NCBI RefSeq assembly: GCF_014873875.1
Contig: NZ_JADBEM010000001.1
Coordinates: forward strand, 7,936,001 to 8,000,000
DNA from: Actinopolymorpha pittospori
GTDB lineage: Bacteria > Actinomycetota > Actinomycetes > Propionibacteriales > Actinopolymorphaceae
Direction: 5' to 3'
DNA length: 64,000 nucleotides
Shown here in pieces: positions 34,067 to 42,518 of the stretch. The notes under the pieces were generated by a model that was not told the DNA's origin, made no database searches, and worked only from the letters and a program-made list of their open reading frames with translations. The stretch's first letter is position 1. The number at the start of each line of letters is the position of its first letter. The translations under genes and the position numbers were made by a program.

Positions 34067-35179
34067 GTGCAGGAAAAGACGCACACGCATCGTGAGGACC
34101 CCGAGCCCGCCGTACCCGGTCTGGATCTCCCCGGACTGCGGACCGACGTCGACCGGGCGTTGGAGGACTTCCTCCGGCAGCGGGCCACCGAGCTGGCGAC
34201 CATCGACGAGGACCTCGTGGTCCAGCTCGACTTCGTGGTCGACCTGATCTCCGGGGGCAAGCGGCTGCGGCCCGCGTTCGCCTACTGGGGCTGGCGGGGT
34301 GCCGGCGGTGAGCCCGACGACACGCGCATGATCGTGGCCGCCGCCGCGCTGGAGCTGCTCCAGGCCGCGGCGCTCGTCCACGACGACGTGATGGACGACT
34401 CCGACACCCGTCGCGGCCGGCCGGCCGTCCACAAGCGGTTCGCGACGTTACACGGCGAACGGGGCTGGGAAGGGCCGGCGGAGCGGTTCGGGCTCGGCGG
34501 CGCGCTGCTGCTCGGTGACCTGTGCCTGTGCTGGTCCGACGAGATGCTCCGCGGTTGCGGGCTGCCGCCGGACCGCCTGCTTCCGGCGTTCGGCTACTTC
34601 GACACGATGCGCACCGAGGTGATGGCGGGGCAGTACCTCGACCTGGTGACCCAGGCGTCCGGGAGCACCTCGCTGCCGCGCGCGATGCGGGTGGTGAGGT
34701 ACAAGAGCGCGAAGTACACCGTCGAACGCCCACTGCACCTCGGTGGGGCGCTCGCCGGTGCCAGACCAGACCTGCTCTCGGCGTACTCCGCCTACGGTCT
34801 GCCTCTCGGTGAGGCGTTCCAGCTACGCGACGACATCCTCGGCGTCTTCGGTGACCCGACGGTGACCGGCAAGCCCGCCGGTGACGACCTGCGGGAGGGC
34901 AAGCGGACGGTGCTCGCCGCCGAGGCGCTGGAGGCCGCCACACCCGCGCAGGTACGCAGGTTCGAACGGTGGTTCGGCGACCCCGCCACCGGCTCCCAGG
35001 GCGTGGCCGAGCTACGCGAGATCATCGTCGCCTCCGGCGCGCTGGCGGCCGTCGAACGCATGATCTCCGACCTCACCGCGCAGGCGTCGCAGGCCCTGGC
35101 CCGGGCACCCCTCGCTGACGAGGGCGCTCGGGACGCGCTCGCGCGTCTGGCCCGCGCCGCCACCGACCGGACCGGCTGA
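34067..35179 (+). CDS. Polyprenyl (geranylgeranyl-type) diphosphate synthase
   Basis: 370 aa from the GTG at 34067; an in-frame GTG at 34043 lies upstream of the probable -10 box and is less likely. Condenses isopentenyl diphosphate with allylic diphosphates. Motifs: GGKRLRPAFAYWGWRG, first aspartate-rich motif LVHDDVMDDSDTRRGRPAVHKRF, GGALLLGDLCLCWSDEML, and second motif AFQLRDDILGVFGDPTVTGKPAGDDLREGKRT. The residue pattern before the first motif does not settle product length. Homologue of IdsA2 (Rv2173) by context, opposite metF. Product may feed prenylated lipids or quinones. Confidence 0.93.
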   Translation: MQEKTHTHREDPEPAVPGLDLPGLRTDVDRALEDFLRQRATELATIDEDLVVQLDFVVDLISGGKRLRPAFAYWGWRGAGGEPDDTRMIVAAAALELLQAAALVHDDVMDDSDTRRGRPAVHKRFATLHGERGWEGPAERFGLGGALLLGDLCLCWSDEMLRGCGLPPDRLLPAFGYFDTMRTEVMAGQYLDLVTQASGSTSLPRAMRVVRYKSAKYTVERPLHLGGALAGARPDLLSAYSAYGLPLGEAFQLRDDILGVFGDPTVTGKPAGDDLREGKRTVLAAEALEAATPAQVRRFERWFGDPATGSQGVAELREIIVASGALAAVERMISDLTAQASQALARAPLADEGARDALARLARAATDRTG

Positions 35180-35205
35180 GACCGGGCGCCGCCGCCCAGG
35201 CTGTC

Positions 35206-35631
35206 CTAGTCGAACGTCGGAACGTCGAGTTCGGGTCCTGTTCCGGCGAGGATCACGACGAAGGTGCTCGCCTCGACGTCCGCCGCACGGGCGGCGAACG
35301 CCTCCAGCGCCATGGCCGTCGCCTGGGGGTTGAGCGCGGCCAACCCGGCCCACCCCTCCCACCAGACGAGCACGCCGTCGTCGTCGTGGACGTCGGAGAG
35401 GGAGTCGGCGAAGACGTCGAAGTTCCGTCCGTAGTAGGCCGGGAAACCGAACGTCTTCGCGACCGCGTCGAGCAGGCCCGCCTTGTCGACGACCGTGGTG
35501 GTGTCCATGGCGACGAAGCGCCAGGAGGCGTCCTCCACCACCGCCTTCACCTTCCCGGCGATCGGCGCCGAGAGCCACTGGTAGACACCCGGTGTGCGTT
35601 CACCGGCGAGCAGCATGTCGAGCTGCGACAT
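35206..35631 (-). CDS. Barstar-family protein
   Basis: 141 aa, ATG with GGAG 6 nt upstream. The barstar-like core is MDTTTVVDKAGLLDAVAKTFGFPAYYGRNFDVFADSLSDV (about 42-81) followed by VLVWWEGWAGLAA. Barstar proteins inhibit barnase-type RNases by burying their active site, but many actinobacterial members stand alone and some serve as immunity proteins for polymorphic toxins. No barnase-like gene lies beside it. The first 40 residues resemble no known partner domain. Monocistronic in appearance, convergent with the polyprenyl synthase (26 bp). Confidence 0.8.
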   Translation of the reverse strand: MSQLDMLLAGERTPGVYQWLSAPIAGKVKAVVEDASWRFVAMDTTTVVDKAGLLDAVAKTFGFPAYYGRNFDVFADSLSDVHDDDGVLVWWEGWAGLAALNPQATAMALEAFAARAADVEASTFVVILAGTGPELDVPTFD

Positions 35632-35779
35632 CGCCGACTCCTTTCGAGCGTTCCGGGCCGAGGAAGCGGCGCGGGCACGATCGACCCACCCGCCTCTCGG
35701 TCCCGATCCGCGGCAGGCCGGGGCTGGTCCTTCGCAGGGCCCGGCCGTGTCGGGGGTGTGTTCGTGTGGCGCCTACCGG

Positions 35780-35809
35780 GGCAGGTCCGGGGACGTGGCC
35801 GGACCTGTC
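35780..35809 (-). terminator. Hairpin directly after the Rv2175c-like gene
   Basis: CAGGTCCGG (35782-35790) pairs with CCGGACCTG (35799-35807), extendable by a G-T and a G-C pair; 8-nt loop. It abuts the TAG stop at 35810-35812. Confidence 0.75.
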
Positions 35810-36196
35810 CTAGAAGGCGAGCACCTGGGCCTGCCGGCGTACTTCCTTGATGCGGTTGCCGACCAGCGCGTCGATCGGCGTGGTCTCCAGACCGTCGTCG
35901 GGCATGAACAGCCAGCGGACCGCCTCGACCGGCCCGAAGCCGGCGTCGTGGAGGACGGTGATGGTGCCGGTGAGTCCCTTGAGCACCCGGTCCTCGGTGA
36001 GGAACGCGGCCGGGACGTGCGGAGCGCCCCGCTCACCGTGGGGTACGGCGAGAAGCTCTCCCTCACGCAGCAGCTGGCGAACCCGGCTGACGTTGACCCC
36101 GAGGCGTTCGGCCACCTCGGGCACCGTCAGCCACTCCGGTACGAGGGCATCGAGGTCAGTCGGCATCGTCGGCGTTGTTGGTTCGTTCTTGCTCAC
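35810..36196 (-). CDS. Rv2175c-family DNA-binding protein
   Basis: 128 aa, GTG start overlapping the ferredoxin reductase stop (GTGA). A winged helix-turn-helix of the excisionase/MerR type: WLTVPEVAERLGVNVSRVRQLLREGELLAV (about 22-51), followed by the family's FLTEDRVLKGLTGTITVLHDAGFGPVEAVRWLFMPDD and a C-terminal helix IDALVGNRIKEVRRQAQVLAF. The disordered N-terminus contains TTPTMPTD; in M. tuberculosis an N-terminal threonine of Rv2175c is phosphorylated by PknL, which blocks DNA binding. A PASTA kinase gene lies 2.3 kb away. Target DNA unknown. Confidence 0.9.
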   Translation of the reverse strand: MSKNEPTTPTMPTDLDALVPEWLTVPEVAERLGVNVSRVRQLLREGELLAVPHGERGAPHVPAAFLTEDRVLKGLTGTITVLHDAGFGPVEAVRWLFMPDDGLETTPIDALVGNRIKEVRRQAQVLAF

Positions 36197-37377
36197 TCTG
36201 CAGAGCCTGCCACGGACATCTTCACGCTAACCGTTGGGTTCGCGAGGAGTACGGGGTCGATCACGGCGCCGGAGTCCGCCAAGCGGCGGCCCTGAACGAA
36301 GTCACGCGGTTGATCGACCGCCAACAGCGCCGCGATCCGGTTGTCGAGCGTGAGCGAGAACACAGACCAGCGGGCGTCAGCGGAGGGGTCGCCGCGCCAG
36401 ACCCACCGCGCCCCGGCGGCCGAGAGCCCGGCGTACTGGACCATCCGCCCGAACTGCTCACTCCAGACGTACGGCACCGGGTCGTAGGTCGCGTCCCCGC
36501 CGGCCAGGTTGGTGGCGGCGACGAGGGGTCCTCTCAGCGCGTCGTCCCAGTGCTCGCCCCGGATCCGGGCGTCGTACCGGGGAGACCAGCGCGCGGCGAC
36601 GTCACCGACGGCGAGGACGCCGGGCAGGCTCGCACGCAGATCCGCTCCGACGGCGACACCGCCCGCGAGGTCGAGCCCCGAACCGGTGAGCCAGCCGGTC
36701 GCCGGGCGGACTCCCACCCCGACGACCACGACGTCGGCGGCGAGCCGGCGCCCGTCGGCGAGATCGACCGCGTCCGGATGGACGGCGGCGACCCGCTCGC
36801 CGAGGAGCAGCTCCGCTCCCGCCTCGGCATACCAGGGCGCGAGGTGCCGGGCGACCTCGGGTGGAAGGGCGTGGGAGACGGGGGTCGAGGCCTGTTCGAC
36901 CACCGTCACCCGGCAGCCGTGCCCGCGCGCCGCGGTGGCGACCTCCGCTCCAATCCAGCCCGCGCCGACGATCACGACGGACGCGTCGGGTACCAGCGCG
37001 GCGCGAAGAGCGAGGGCGTCGTCGCGCGTTCGCAGGTAGCGGGCGCCCTCGCCGGGGAGGCGGACGGGTTCGGCGCCGGTGGCGAGGATCAGGCCGTCGT
37101 ATCCGAGGTCGCCGGCGTCGGTCTCGAGCGTGCCCTCGCGCAGGCCGGTCGCACGGACGGCGGCGCGGAAGTCGACCTTGAGACCGGCGGGATCGAACGG
37201 CAGTGACGAACCGTCGCTCTTCCCCACCAGGATGGCCTTCGACAGCGGCGGCCGGTCGTAGGGCGCGTACGGCTCGGCTCCCAGCATGGTCAGCTCGCCT
37301 GCGTAACCCAGGTCCCGCAGGGCGATGACCGTCCGCAGGCCGGCCAGGCCGGCACCCACCACGACAACTCGTTCCAC
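36193..37377 (-). CDS. Ferredoxin/rubredoxin reductase-type FAD oxidoreductase
   Basis: 394 aa from the GTG at 37377. Motifs: first FAD-binding VVVVGAGLAGLRTVIALRDLGYAGELTMLGAEPYAPYDRPPLSK, NAD(P)-binding VVIVGAGWIGAEVATAARGHGCRVTVVEQ, LILATGAEP and GVLAVGDVAARWS, then a C-terminal reductase-like domain ending QGRRLADSGAVIDPVLL. It matches the NADH:ferredoxin reductases of cytochrome P450 and dioxygenase systems, but no ferredoxin gene is adjacent. The start is chosen because TAGGGT (37385-37390) lies 7 nt upstream, as expected for a leaderless message; a GTG at 37386 sits inside that box. Heads an operon with the Rv2175c-like gene. Confidence 0.85.
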   Translation of the reverse strand: MERVVVVGAGLAGLRTVIALRDLGYAGELTMLGAEPYAPYDRPPLSKAILVGKSDGSSLPFDPAGLKVDFRAAVRATGLREGTLETDAGDLGYDGLILATGAEPVRLPGEGARYLRTRDDALALRAALVPDASVVIVGAGWIGAEVATAARGHGCRVTVVEQASTPVSHALPPEVARHLAPWYAEAGAELLLGERVAAVHPDAVDLADGRRLAADVVVVGVGVRPATGWLTGSGLDLAGGVAVGADLRASLPGVLAVGDVAARWSPRYDARIRGEHWDDALRGPLVAATNLAGGDATYDPVPYVWSEQFGRMVQYAGLSAAGARWVWRGDPSADARWSVFSLTLDNRIAALLAVDQPRDFVQGRRLADSGAVIDPVLLANPTVSVKMSVAGSAE

Positions 37378-37384
37378 GACTCGC

Positions 37385-37390
37385 ACCCTA
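37385..37390 (-). promoter_or_regulatory. Probable -10 box of the leaderless reductase gene
   Basis: TAGGGT, 7 nt from the GTG at 37377. No convincing -35. Confidence 0.45.
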
Positions 37391-37463
37391 GACCGTGGCC
37401 GATCCTCCCCGTTCCTCCTGGATCACGCTGTCCGTCCTGGCTCAGGATCGATCGGGAACGCCC

Positions 37464-37469
37464 TATCCT
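37464..37469 (+). promoter_or_regulatory. Probable -10 box of a leaderless methyltransferase gene
   Basis: TATCCT, 6 nt from the ATG at 37476. It faces away from the reductase -10 box, which is 73 bp to the left. Confidence 0.5.
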
Positions 37470-37475
37470 GCGACG

Positions 37476-38255
37476 ATGACCGTGGATCACGCGGTGCTCA
37501 CCGGGCAGGAGTACGCCGACGGTTCCCGGCTCTCGGCGCGGATCGCGATCTATGCCTGGCAGCGTCCTCGCGTCGATCTGGTCCAGCTCGCCCTCGACCG
37601 GCTGGGAGAGGTCGACGGGCCCGTCCTCGACGTGGGCTGGGGCGCCGGCGGCTACACCGGGGCGCTGCGGGCGGCGCGGCCGGAGGTGTGGGTGATCCCG
37701 GTCGACCTCGCGGCCGGTCTGGCACCGGAGGTCGTCGGCGAGGTGGACCGGCTGCCGTTCGCCGACGGTCGTGCCGGCGCGACTCTCGCGATGCACATGC
37801 TCTACTACGCGACCGACGTCCGTGCCGCGGTCCGCGAACTACGACGGGTGCTCCGGCCCGGCGGGCGGTTCCTCGCCAGCACCAACGGGCGCGCCGACAA
37901 GCCCGAGTGGGCGGACCTGCGGGCCGCCGCCCTGCGTGACCTCGGCGTCGCGGACCCGCCGCCATACCCGAAGGTCGACGAGCGGTTCACCCTGGAGGAC
38001 GGCGCCGAGCTGGTGCGGGAGGTGTTCGGTGCCTGCACGGTCGTCGAACGCCGGTCCGAGCTCGTCGTACCCGACGCGGAGCCGGTGCTCGCCTATCTGC
38101 ACAGCACCAGGGGCCACCACGCCCGCGCCCTGCCCACCGGCCTGACCTGGGCCGACTATCTCTCAGCCGCCGAACGCCGCATCCGGGCCGACATCGATCG
38201 CACCGGCGCCTTCCGGCTGACCGCGCACACCGGTATTCTCCTCGCCGCCGCCTGA
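37476..38255 (+). CDS. Class I SAM-dependent methyltransferase
   Basis: 259 aa from the ATG at 37476, chosen from the -10 box spacing; the frame is open upstream to 37395. SAM motif I VLDVGWGAGGYTGALRAARP has Trp where most family members have Cys/Gly. Further motifs: VWVIPVDLAAGL, VDRLPFADGRAGATLAMHMLYY, RRVLRPGGRFLASTNGRAD. Belongs to the methyltransferase-11 group; substrate unknown. Its stop codon lies in a 13-bp tandem repeat. Confidence 0.85.
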   Translation: MTVDHAVLTGQEYADGSRLSARIAIYAWQRPRVDLVQLALDRLGEVDGPVLDVGWGAGGYTGALRAARPEVWVIPVDLAAGLAPEVVGEVDRLPFADGRAGATLAMHMLYYATDVRAAVRELRRVLRPGGRFLASTNGRADKPEWADLRAAALRDLGVADPPPYPKVDERFTLEDGAELVREVFGACTVVERRSELVVPDAEPVLAYLHSTRGHHARALPTGLTWADYLSAAERRIRADIDRTGAFRLTAHTGILLAAA

Positions 38256-38312
38256 ACCAGTCCCCTGAACCAGTCCCCTGAACCAGCTCCCCGAGCCAGT
38301 CCCCTGAACTCC
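38251..38312 (+). repeat. 13-bp degenerate tandem repeat at a gene end
   Basis: CCTGAACCAGTCC occurs twice perfectly (38251-38263, 38264-38276), followed by diverged copies of 14, 12 and about 10 bp. The methyltransferase TGA is in the first copy and TGA recurs in the next copies, which would guard against readthrough in several frames. Confidence 0.85.
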
Positions 38313-38494
38313 GTCGCACACCCCGGTTGACGTCGACTGGACCCCGTCCCTGAACCGCCGCCAGGGTCACGCCGGCATCGGACGCCCCTACGCCGGGTGA
38401 CAGTGCGGGCCCGTGGTCGGCGCGGCCTCCCGACGTTCTCACGTGGTGTCTCTACACTCGTGAGGTCCGAACCGAAAACTCAGCGAGGACTCGC

Positions 38495-40435
38495 GTGGAA
38501 GTGACGGTGAGCGATCCCCTGGTTGGTCGCCTGCTCGACGGCAGGTACCGCGTGGGGCGCCGCGTCGCGCGCGGCGGCATGGCCACGGTCTACGAGGCTC
38601 TCGACACCCGGCTCGACCGCACGGTCGCGGTCAAGGTGCTGCACGCAGGACTGGTCGAGGACGCCGACTTCCTACGCCGCTTCCAACGTGAGGCCCGATC
38701 CGCCGCCCGCCTCTCCCATCCGAACGTGGTGGCGGTGTTCGACCAGGGCGAGGACGACGGCACGCCGTACCTCACGATGGAGTACGTCCCCGGCCGGACG
38801 CTGCGCCAGGCGCTGAGCGACGAGGGCCCGATGTCGCCCTCGCGCGCGCTCGGGTTCCTGGACGAGGTCCTGCAGGCCCTGGCGGTGGCACACGAGGCCG
38901 GACTCGTCCACCGCGACGTCAAGCCCGAGAACGTCCTGCTCAGCCTCGACAACTCCGTGAAGGTCGCCGACTTCGGCCTGGCGCGGGCGGTGTCGACAGC
39001 CACCAGCACGGCCACCCAGGGCCTGCTCATCGGCACCGTGTCCTACCTCGCTCCCGAGCAGGTCACCCACGGTGTCGCCGACGCCCGGGCCGACGTCTAC
39101 GCGGCCGGCATCATGCTCTACGAGATGCTCGTCGGCGCGAAGCCGCACGAGGGGGAGTCACCGATCCAGGTGGCCTACAAGCATGTCAACGAGGACGTGC
39201 CCGAACCCTCCAGGTCCGCCCCCGGCATCCCGGCCTTCATCGATGCGCTGGTGCTCCGCGCCACGGCGCGCGACCCGGCGGTACGCCCGGCGGACGCGAG
39301 GGTCTTTCTCCACCACCTCCGCCGCGCCCGCACCGCGTTGCGAGAGGGAGTCGACGACCCCGAGCTGACCCAGGACCTCACGGTCTTCCGCCGACAGCCG
39401 ACGCACGAACACACGCTGATCGCTCCGCTGGAGCAGCTCCGGGCGGCGTCGGTGGCGCCCGGATCCTCGACCGTCCTCAACCCCGACCGGCCGGACCCGG
39501 ACGACACCTCCGACTCCGAGGTCCCGCCCGAGCCCCGGCGGCGCCGTCCCTGGTGGCAGCGGACGCCGGCCATCGGCGGCCTGGTCGTGCTGCTGTTCCT
39601 GGCGGCCGGAGGCGGCGCCTTCCTCACCGCCGTCGGCCCCTTCACGAGGGTGCCTCCGGTGGTCGACTTCGCCCAGGGTCGGCTCCGCGCGCTCGGCGAG
39701 CAGGCCGGCGTCCGGTTCGTCGTCGCCGGTCAGGTCTTCGACGAGAAGGTCGAGAAGGGACACGTCGTCCGCAGCGTGCCCACGCAGCACGAGCGGACCT
39801 GGCGGGGCGGTCCGGTCCAGGTCTGGGTGTCACTCGGACCGGAGCTCCACGACGTCCCCAAGCTCGTCGGCGTCTCCGAGGAACGGGCCCGTGACCTCCT
39901 CACCGAAGCCCGGTTGCGGGTCCAGGGCATCCAGGAGTCGTTCAGTGACAGCGTCGCCGAGGGCCGGATCATCTCCACCTCCCCCAGCGCGGACACACCG
40001 CTGCGCCGCAACAGCGGGGTGTCACTCGTCATCAGCAAGGGACGCCAACCCATCGACCTGCCCTCCGTCGTCAACACGCCGTTCGACCAGGCGAGGCAGA
40101 CCCTCATGGGGCTCGGACTGACGGTGACGAACTCCGAGACCTTCTCCGACACGGTTCCGTCCGGTCAGGTCATCAGCCAGCAGCCAGTCCCGAGCCAGGT
40201 CTTCCGTGGCGACAACATCGCGCTGGTCGTCTCCAAGGGGCCGGAGTTCGCCCAGGTCCCCGACGTCGCGCGGATGCCCGAGGACCAGGCCCGCCAGACC
40301 CTCACCGACGCCGGGTTCCAGGTGGAGGTTCGCCAGAACGCCGTCTTCGTCGGGCTGCGGGTGGTCGTGAGCCAGGCGCCCAACCCTGGATCCATGGCGC
40401 GGGTCGGCTCCACCATCGTCATCGAGATCGTCTGA
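38495..40435 (+). CDS. Ser/Thr protein kinase with four PASTA domains (PknL/PknB type)
   Basis: 646 aa single-pass membrane kinase. GTG start with GAGGA 5 nt upstream; TACACT (38453-38458) may be the -10. Kinase domain about 15-285: glycine loop VARGGMATVYEA, Lys47 in VAVKVL, HRDVKPEN with Asp141, DFG 159-161, activation loop threonines SMTATSTAT-like (STATSTATQG), GTVSYLAPEQ. Transmembrane helix about 360-380. Then four extracellular PASTA repeats (about 383-450, 451-517, 518-584, 585-646), each with the v..G...A...L pattern, which sense muropeptides or lipid II in relatives. By context this is the PknL locus, beside an Rv2175c-like substrate candidate, although M. tuberculosis PknL lacks PASTA repeats. 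Confidence 0.93.
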   Translation: MEVTVSDPLVGRLLDGRYRVGRRVARGGMATVYEALDTRLDRTVAVKVLHAGLVEDADFLRRFQREARSAARLSHPNVVAVFDQGEDDGTPYLTMEYVPGRTLRQALSDEGPMSPSRALGFLDEVLQALAVAHEAGLVHRDVKPENVLLSLDNSVKVADFGLARAVSTATSTATQGLLIGTVSYLAPEQVTHGVADARADVYAAGIMLYEMLVGAKPHEGESPIQVAYKHVNEDVPEPSRSAPGIPAFIDALVLRATARDPAVRPADARVFLHHLRRARTALREGVDDPELTQDLTVFRRQPTHEHTLIAPLEQLRAASVAPGSSTVLNPDRPDPDDTSDSEVPPEPRRRRPWWQRTPAIGGLVVLLFLAAGGGAFLTAVGPFTRVPPVVDFAQGRLRALGEQAGVRFVVAGQVFDEKVEKGHVVRSVPTQHERTWRGGPVQVWVSLGPELHDVPKLVGVSEERARDLLTEARLRVQGIQESFSDSVAEGRIISTSPSADTPLRRNSGVSLVISKGRQPIDLPSVVNTPFDQARQTLMGLGLTVTNSETFSDTVPSGQVISQQPVPSQVFRGDNIALVVSKGPEFAQVPDVARMPEDQARQTLTDAGFQVEVRQNAVFVGLRVVVSQAPNPGSMARVGSTIVIEIV

Positions 40436-40500
40436 GCCGGCGGTCGCGCCGCCAGGCACCTCCGCGTCCACGCGCTCCAGCGGGCATCTGAGAGGGTGGG

Positions 40501-41571
40501 GTGGTGTCGCCGTCCCCGCCCTCCGCCCGGACCGCCCGGACCGCCCGGACCGCCCAACCCAGCAAGGCCGCCAAGCCGACGCGCACGGGTCGGTCGACCA
40601 AGGCCGCGCGGCCGAAGTCCACCTCGAAGTCCACGCCGGCGCCCGCCCGGACGCGGGCCAGGCAGGCGGCTCCCACCACCGCTGGTGACGACGCGTCCGC
40701 GCCACGTACCGCCCGCCGCCTGGATCCACCCGTCGGCTGCCACGTGGCCGTCTCGGGCGGCCTCGCCAAGGGTGCCTTCCGCAAGGCGGGCGAGATCGGC
40801 GCCGAGACGCTGCAGGTGTTCGTCGGCAATCCGCGCGGCTGGGCCATCGCGGCCGGCGACCCCGCCGAGGACGAGAGGTTCCGCTCGCTGTGCGAGGAGG
40901 CGGGCGTGCCGGCGTTCGTGCACACGCCGTACCTCGTGAACTTCGGCTCCCCCACGCCGGACACACTGCGGCGCTCCATCGACGTCGTGGCGCACAACCT
41001 CGCCCGCGCCCAGACGATCGGCGCACGAGGTGTCGTGGTCCACACCGGCTCCTGTGTGGCGGAAGGCGGCTACGACCAGGCGATGCGGCAGGTCCGGGAG
41101 GCGGTCCTGCCACTGCTGGACGCGCTCCCCGACGGCGCTCCCCCGCTGCTCCTCGAACCCACGGCCGGTCAGGGCCGGTCGCTGTGCGCCGGACTGGAGG
41201 ATCTGCCCGCCTACTTCGACGCGCTCGACGGGCACCCCATGCTCGGCGTCTGCCTGGACACCTGCCACGTGTTCGCCGCGGGGGCACCGCTCGACGAGCC
41301 CGACGGGATGGCGCGGACGCTCGACCGACTGGTGGACCTCGTCGGCCCGGGCCGGCTGCGACTGGTCCACGCCAACGACTCCAAGGACCCGCGTGGCAGC
41401 CTCCGGGACCGGCACGAGCGCATCGGCCAGGGCCACATCGGCGTCCCCGCGTTCGACGCACTCGTCCGCCACCCGGCGATGAGCGGCGTGCCGATCGTCC
41501 TGGAGACCCCTGGCGGCGACCAGGCGTCGCGGGAGGACCTCGCGCTGCTCAAGTGGTCGAGGGACCGGTGA
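40501..41571 (+). CDS. nfo: Endonuclease IV (AP endonuclease) with a basic N-terminal tail
   Basis: 356 aa. The Nfo TIM barrel runs from about residue 78: VGCHVAVSGGLAKGAFRKAGEIGAETLQVFVGNPRGW, FVHTPYLVNFGSPTPDTLRRSI, VVVHTGSCV, LLLEPTAGQG, LGVCLDTCHVFAAGAPL, LVHANDSKDPRGSLRDRHERIGQGHIG and LETPG; the His, Glu and Asp zinc ligands are present. It cleaves abasic sites in base-excision repair. The first 77 residues are an Ala/Lys/Arg/Thr/Pro-rich, histone-H1-like tail not found in typical 280-aa Nfo, probably non-specific DNA binding. Alternative internal starts that drop the tail are not excluded. Overlaps the EamA gene by 4 bp. Confidence 0.9.
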   Translation: MVSPSPPSARTARTARTAQPSKAAKPTRTGRSTKAARPKSTSKSTPAPARTRARQAAPTTAGDDASAPRTARRLDPPVGCHVAVSGGLAKGAFRKAGEIGAETLQVFVGNPRGWAIAAGDPAEDERFRSLCEEAGVPAFVHTPYLVNFGSPTPDTLRRSIDVVAHNLARAQTIGARGVVVHTGSCVAEGGYDQAMRQVREAVLPLLDALPDGAPPLLLEPTAGQGRSLCAGLEDLPAYFDALDGHPMLGVCLDTCHVFAAGAPLDEPDGMARTLDRLVDLVGPGRLRLVHANDSKDPRGSLRDRHERIGQGHIGVPAFDALVRHPAMSGVPIVLETPGGDQASREDLALLKWSRDR

Positions 41572-42518
41572 GCGCCGGGCAGGCGGGACAGCCGCGTTCC
41601 ACGCACTCCGGATCCCCCGAGCACCCTGCCACGGTCCGAGGGCCCGCCCTGATGGCCGTCTTCGGGCTCCTGGCGGTCACCGCCGTGTGGGGCTCGACGT
41701 TCTTCCTCATCAAGGACCTGGTCACGCGGGTGCCGGTGCTGGACTTCCTCGCGCTGCGGTTCGCGGTTGCCGCGGTGGTCCTGCTGGTCTTCGCGTTCCC
41801 CTCCGTTCGCCGCCTGAGCCCGACCGCGCGCAGGCGCGGCATCGCGCTCGGCCTCGTCTACGGCCTCGCCCAGATCCTGCAGACGGAAGGGCTCGCACAC
41901 ACCTCCGCGTCGGTGTCGGGCTTCGTCACCGGGATGTACGTCGTCCTCACGCCGGTGCTCGCCGGTCTCCTCCTCCGACAACGGATCGGCCGCTTCACCT
42001 GGCTCGCGGTGGCCCTCGCAACCGCCGGGCTCGCCGTCCTCGCCCTGCGCGGGCTGTCGTTCGGCTTCGGCGAGACGCTGACGTTGCTGTCCGCCGCCCT
42101 CTACGCGCTCCACATCGTGGGCGTCGGCGCCTGGACGAACCATCGGGACGCCTTCGGGCTCTCGGTCGTCCAGATCGCGGTCATCGCGTGCGTCTGCGTG
42201 CTCGCGGCACTACCCGGAGGAATGACCGTACCGCACCGGGCAGGCGACTGGCTTGCGGTGCTGTACATGGCGCTGGTGGCCGGCGCGTTCGCGCTGGTCA
42301 TGCAGACCTGGGCGCAGGCGCACCTCCCGCCGACCCGCGCCGCGGTCATCATGTGCATGGAGCCGGTCTGGGCGTCGTTCTTCGCCGTCCTGTTCGGCGG
42401 CGAACTCCTCACCTTCCGGATGGTGGCCGGAGGCGGACTCATTCTTGCCGCCATGTACACGGCCGAACTCGCTCCACGACGCCGGCTCGAGGACGAAACT
42501 CCGCACCTCCCGGTGTAG
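41568..42518 (+). CDS. EamA/DMT family transporter
   Basis: 316 aa, GTG overlapping the nfo stop (GTGA), GAGGG 5 nt upstream. Ten transmembrane helices in two EamA repeats; the first begins LMAVFGLLAVTAVWGSTFFLIKDLVTRVPVLDFLALRFAVAAVVL with the family's WGSTF, the second near FGETLTLLSAALYALHIVGVGAWTNH. Near the end VIMCMEPVWASFFAVLFGGELLTFRMVAGGGLILAAMY matches the family's conserved final helices. Exporter of amino acids or metabolites is typical; substrate not predictable. Confidence 0.88.
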   Translation: MSAGQAGQPRSTHSGSPEHPATVRGPALMAVFGLLAVTAVWGSTFFLIKDLVTRVPVLDFLALRFAVAAVVLLVFAFPSVRRLSPTARRRGIALGLVYGLAQILQTEGLAHTSASVSGFVTGMYVVLTPVLAGLLLRQRIGRFTWLAVALATAGLAVLALRGLSFGFGETLTLLSAALYALHIVGVGAWTNHRDAFGLSVVQIAVIACVCVLAALPGGMTVPHRAGDWLAVLYMALVAGAFALVMQTWAQAHLPPTRAAVIMCMEPVWASFFAVLFGGELLTFRMVAGGGLILAAMYTAELAPRRRLEDETPHLPV

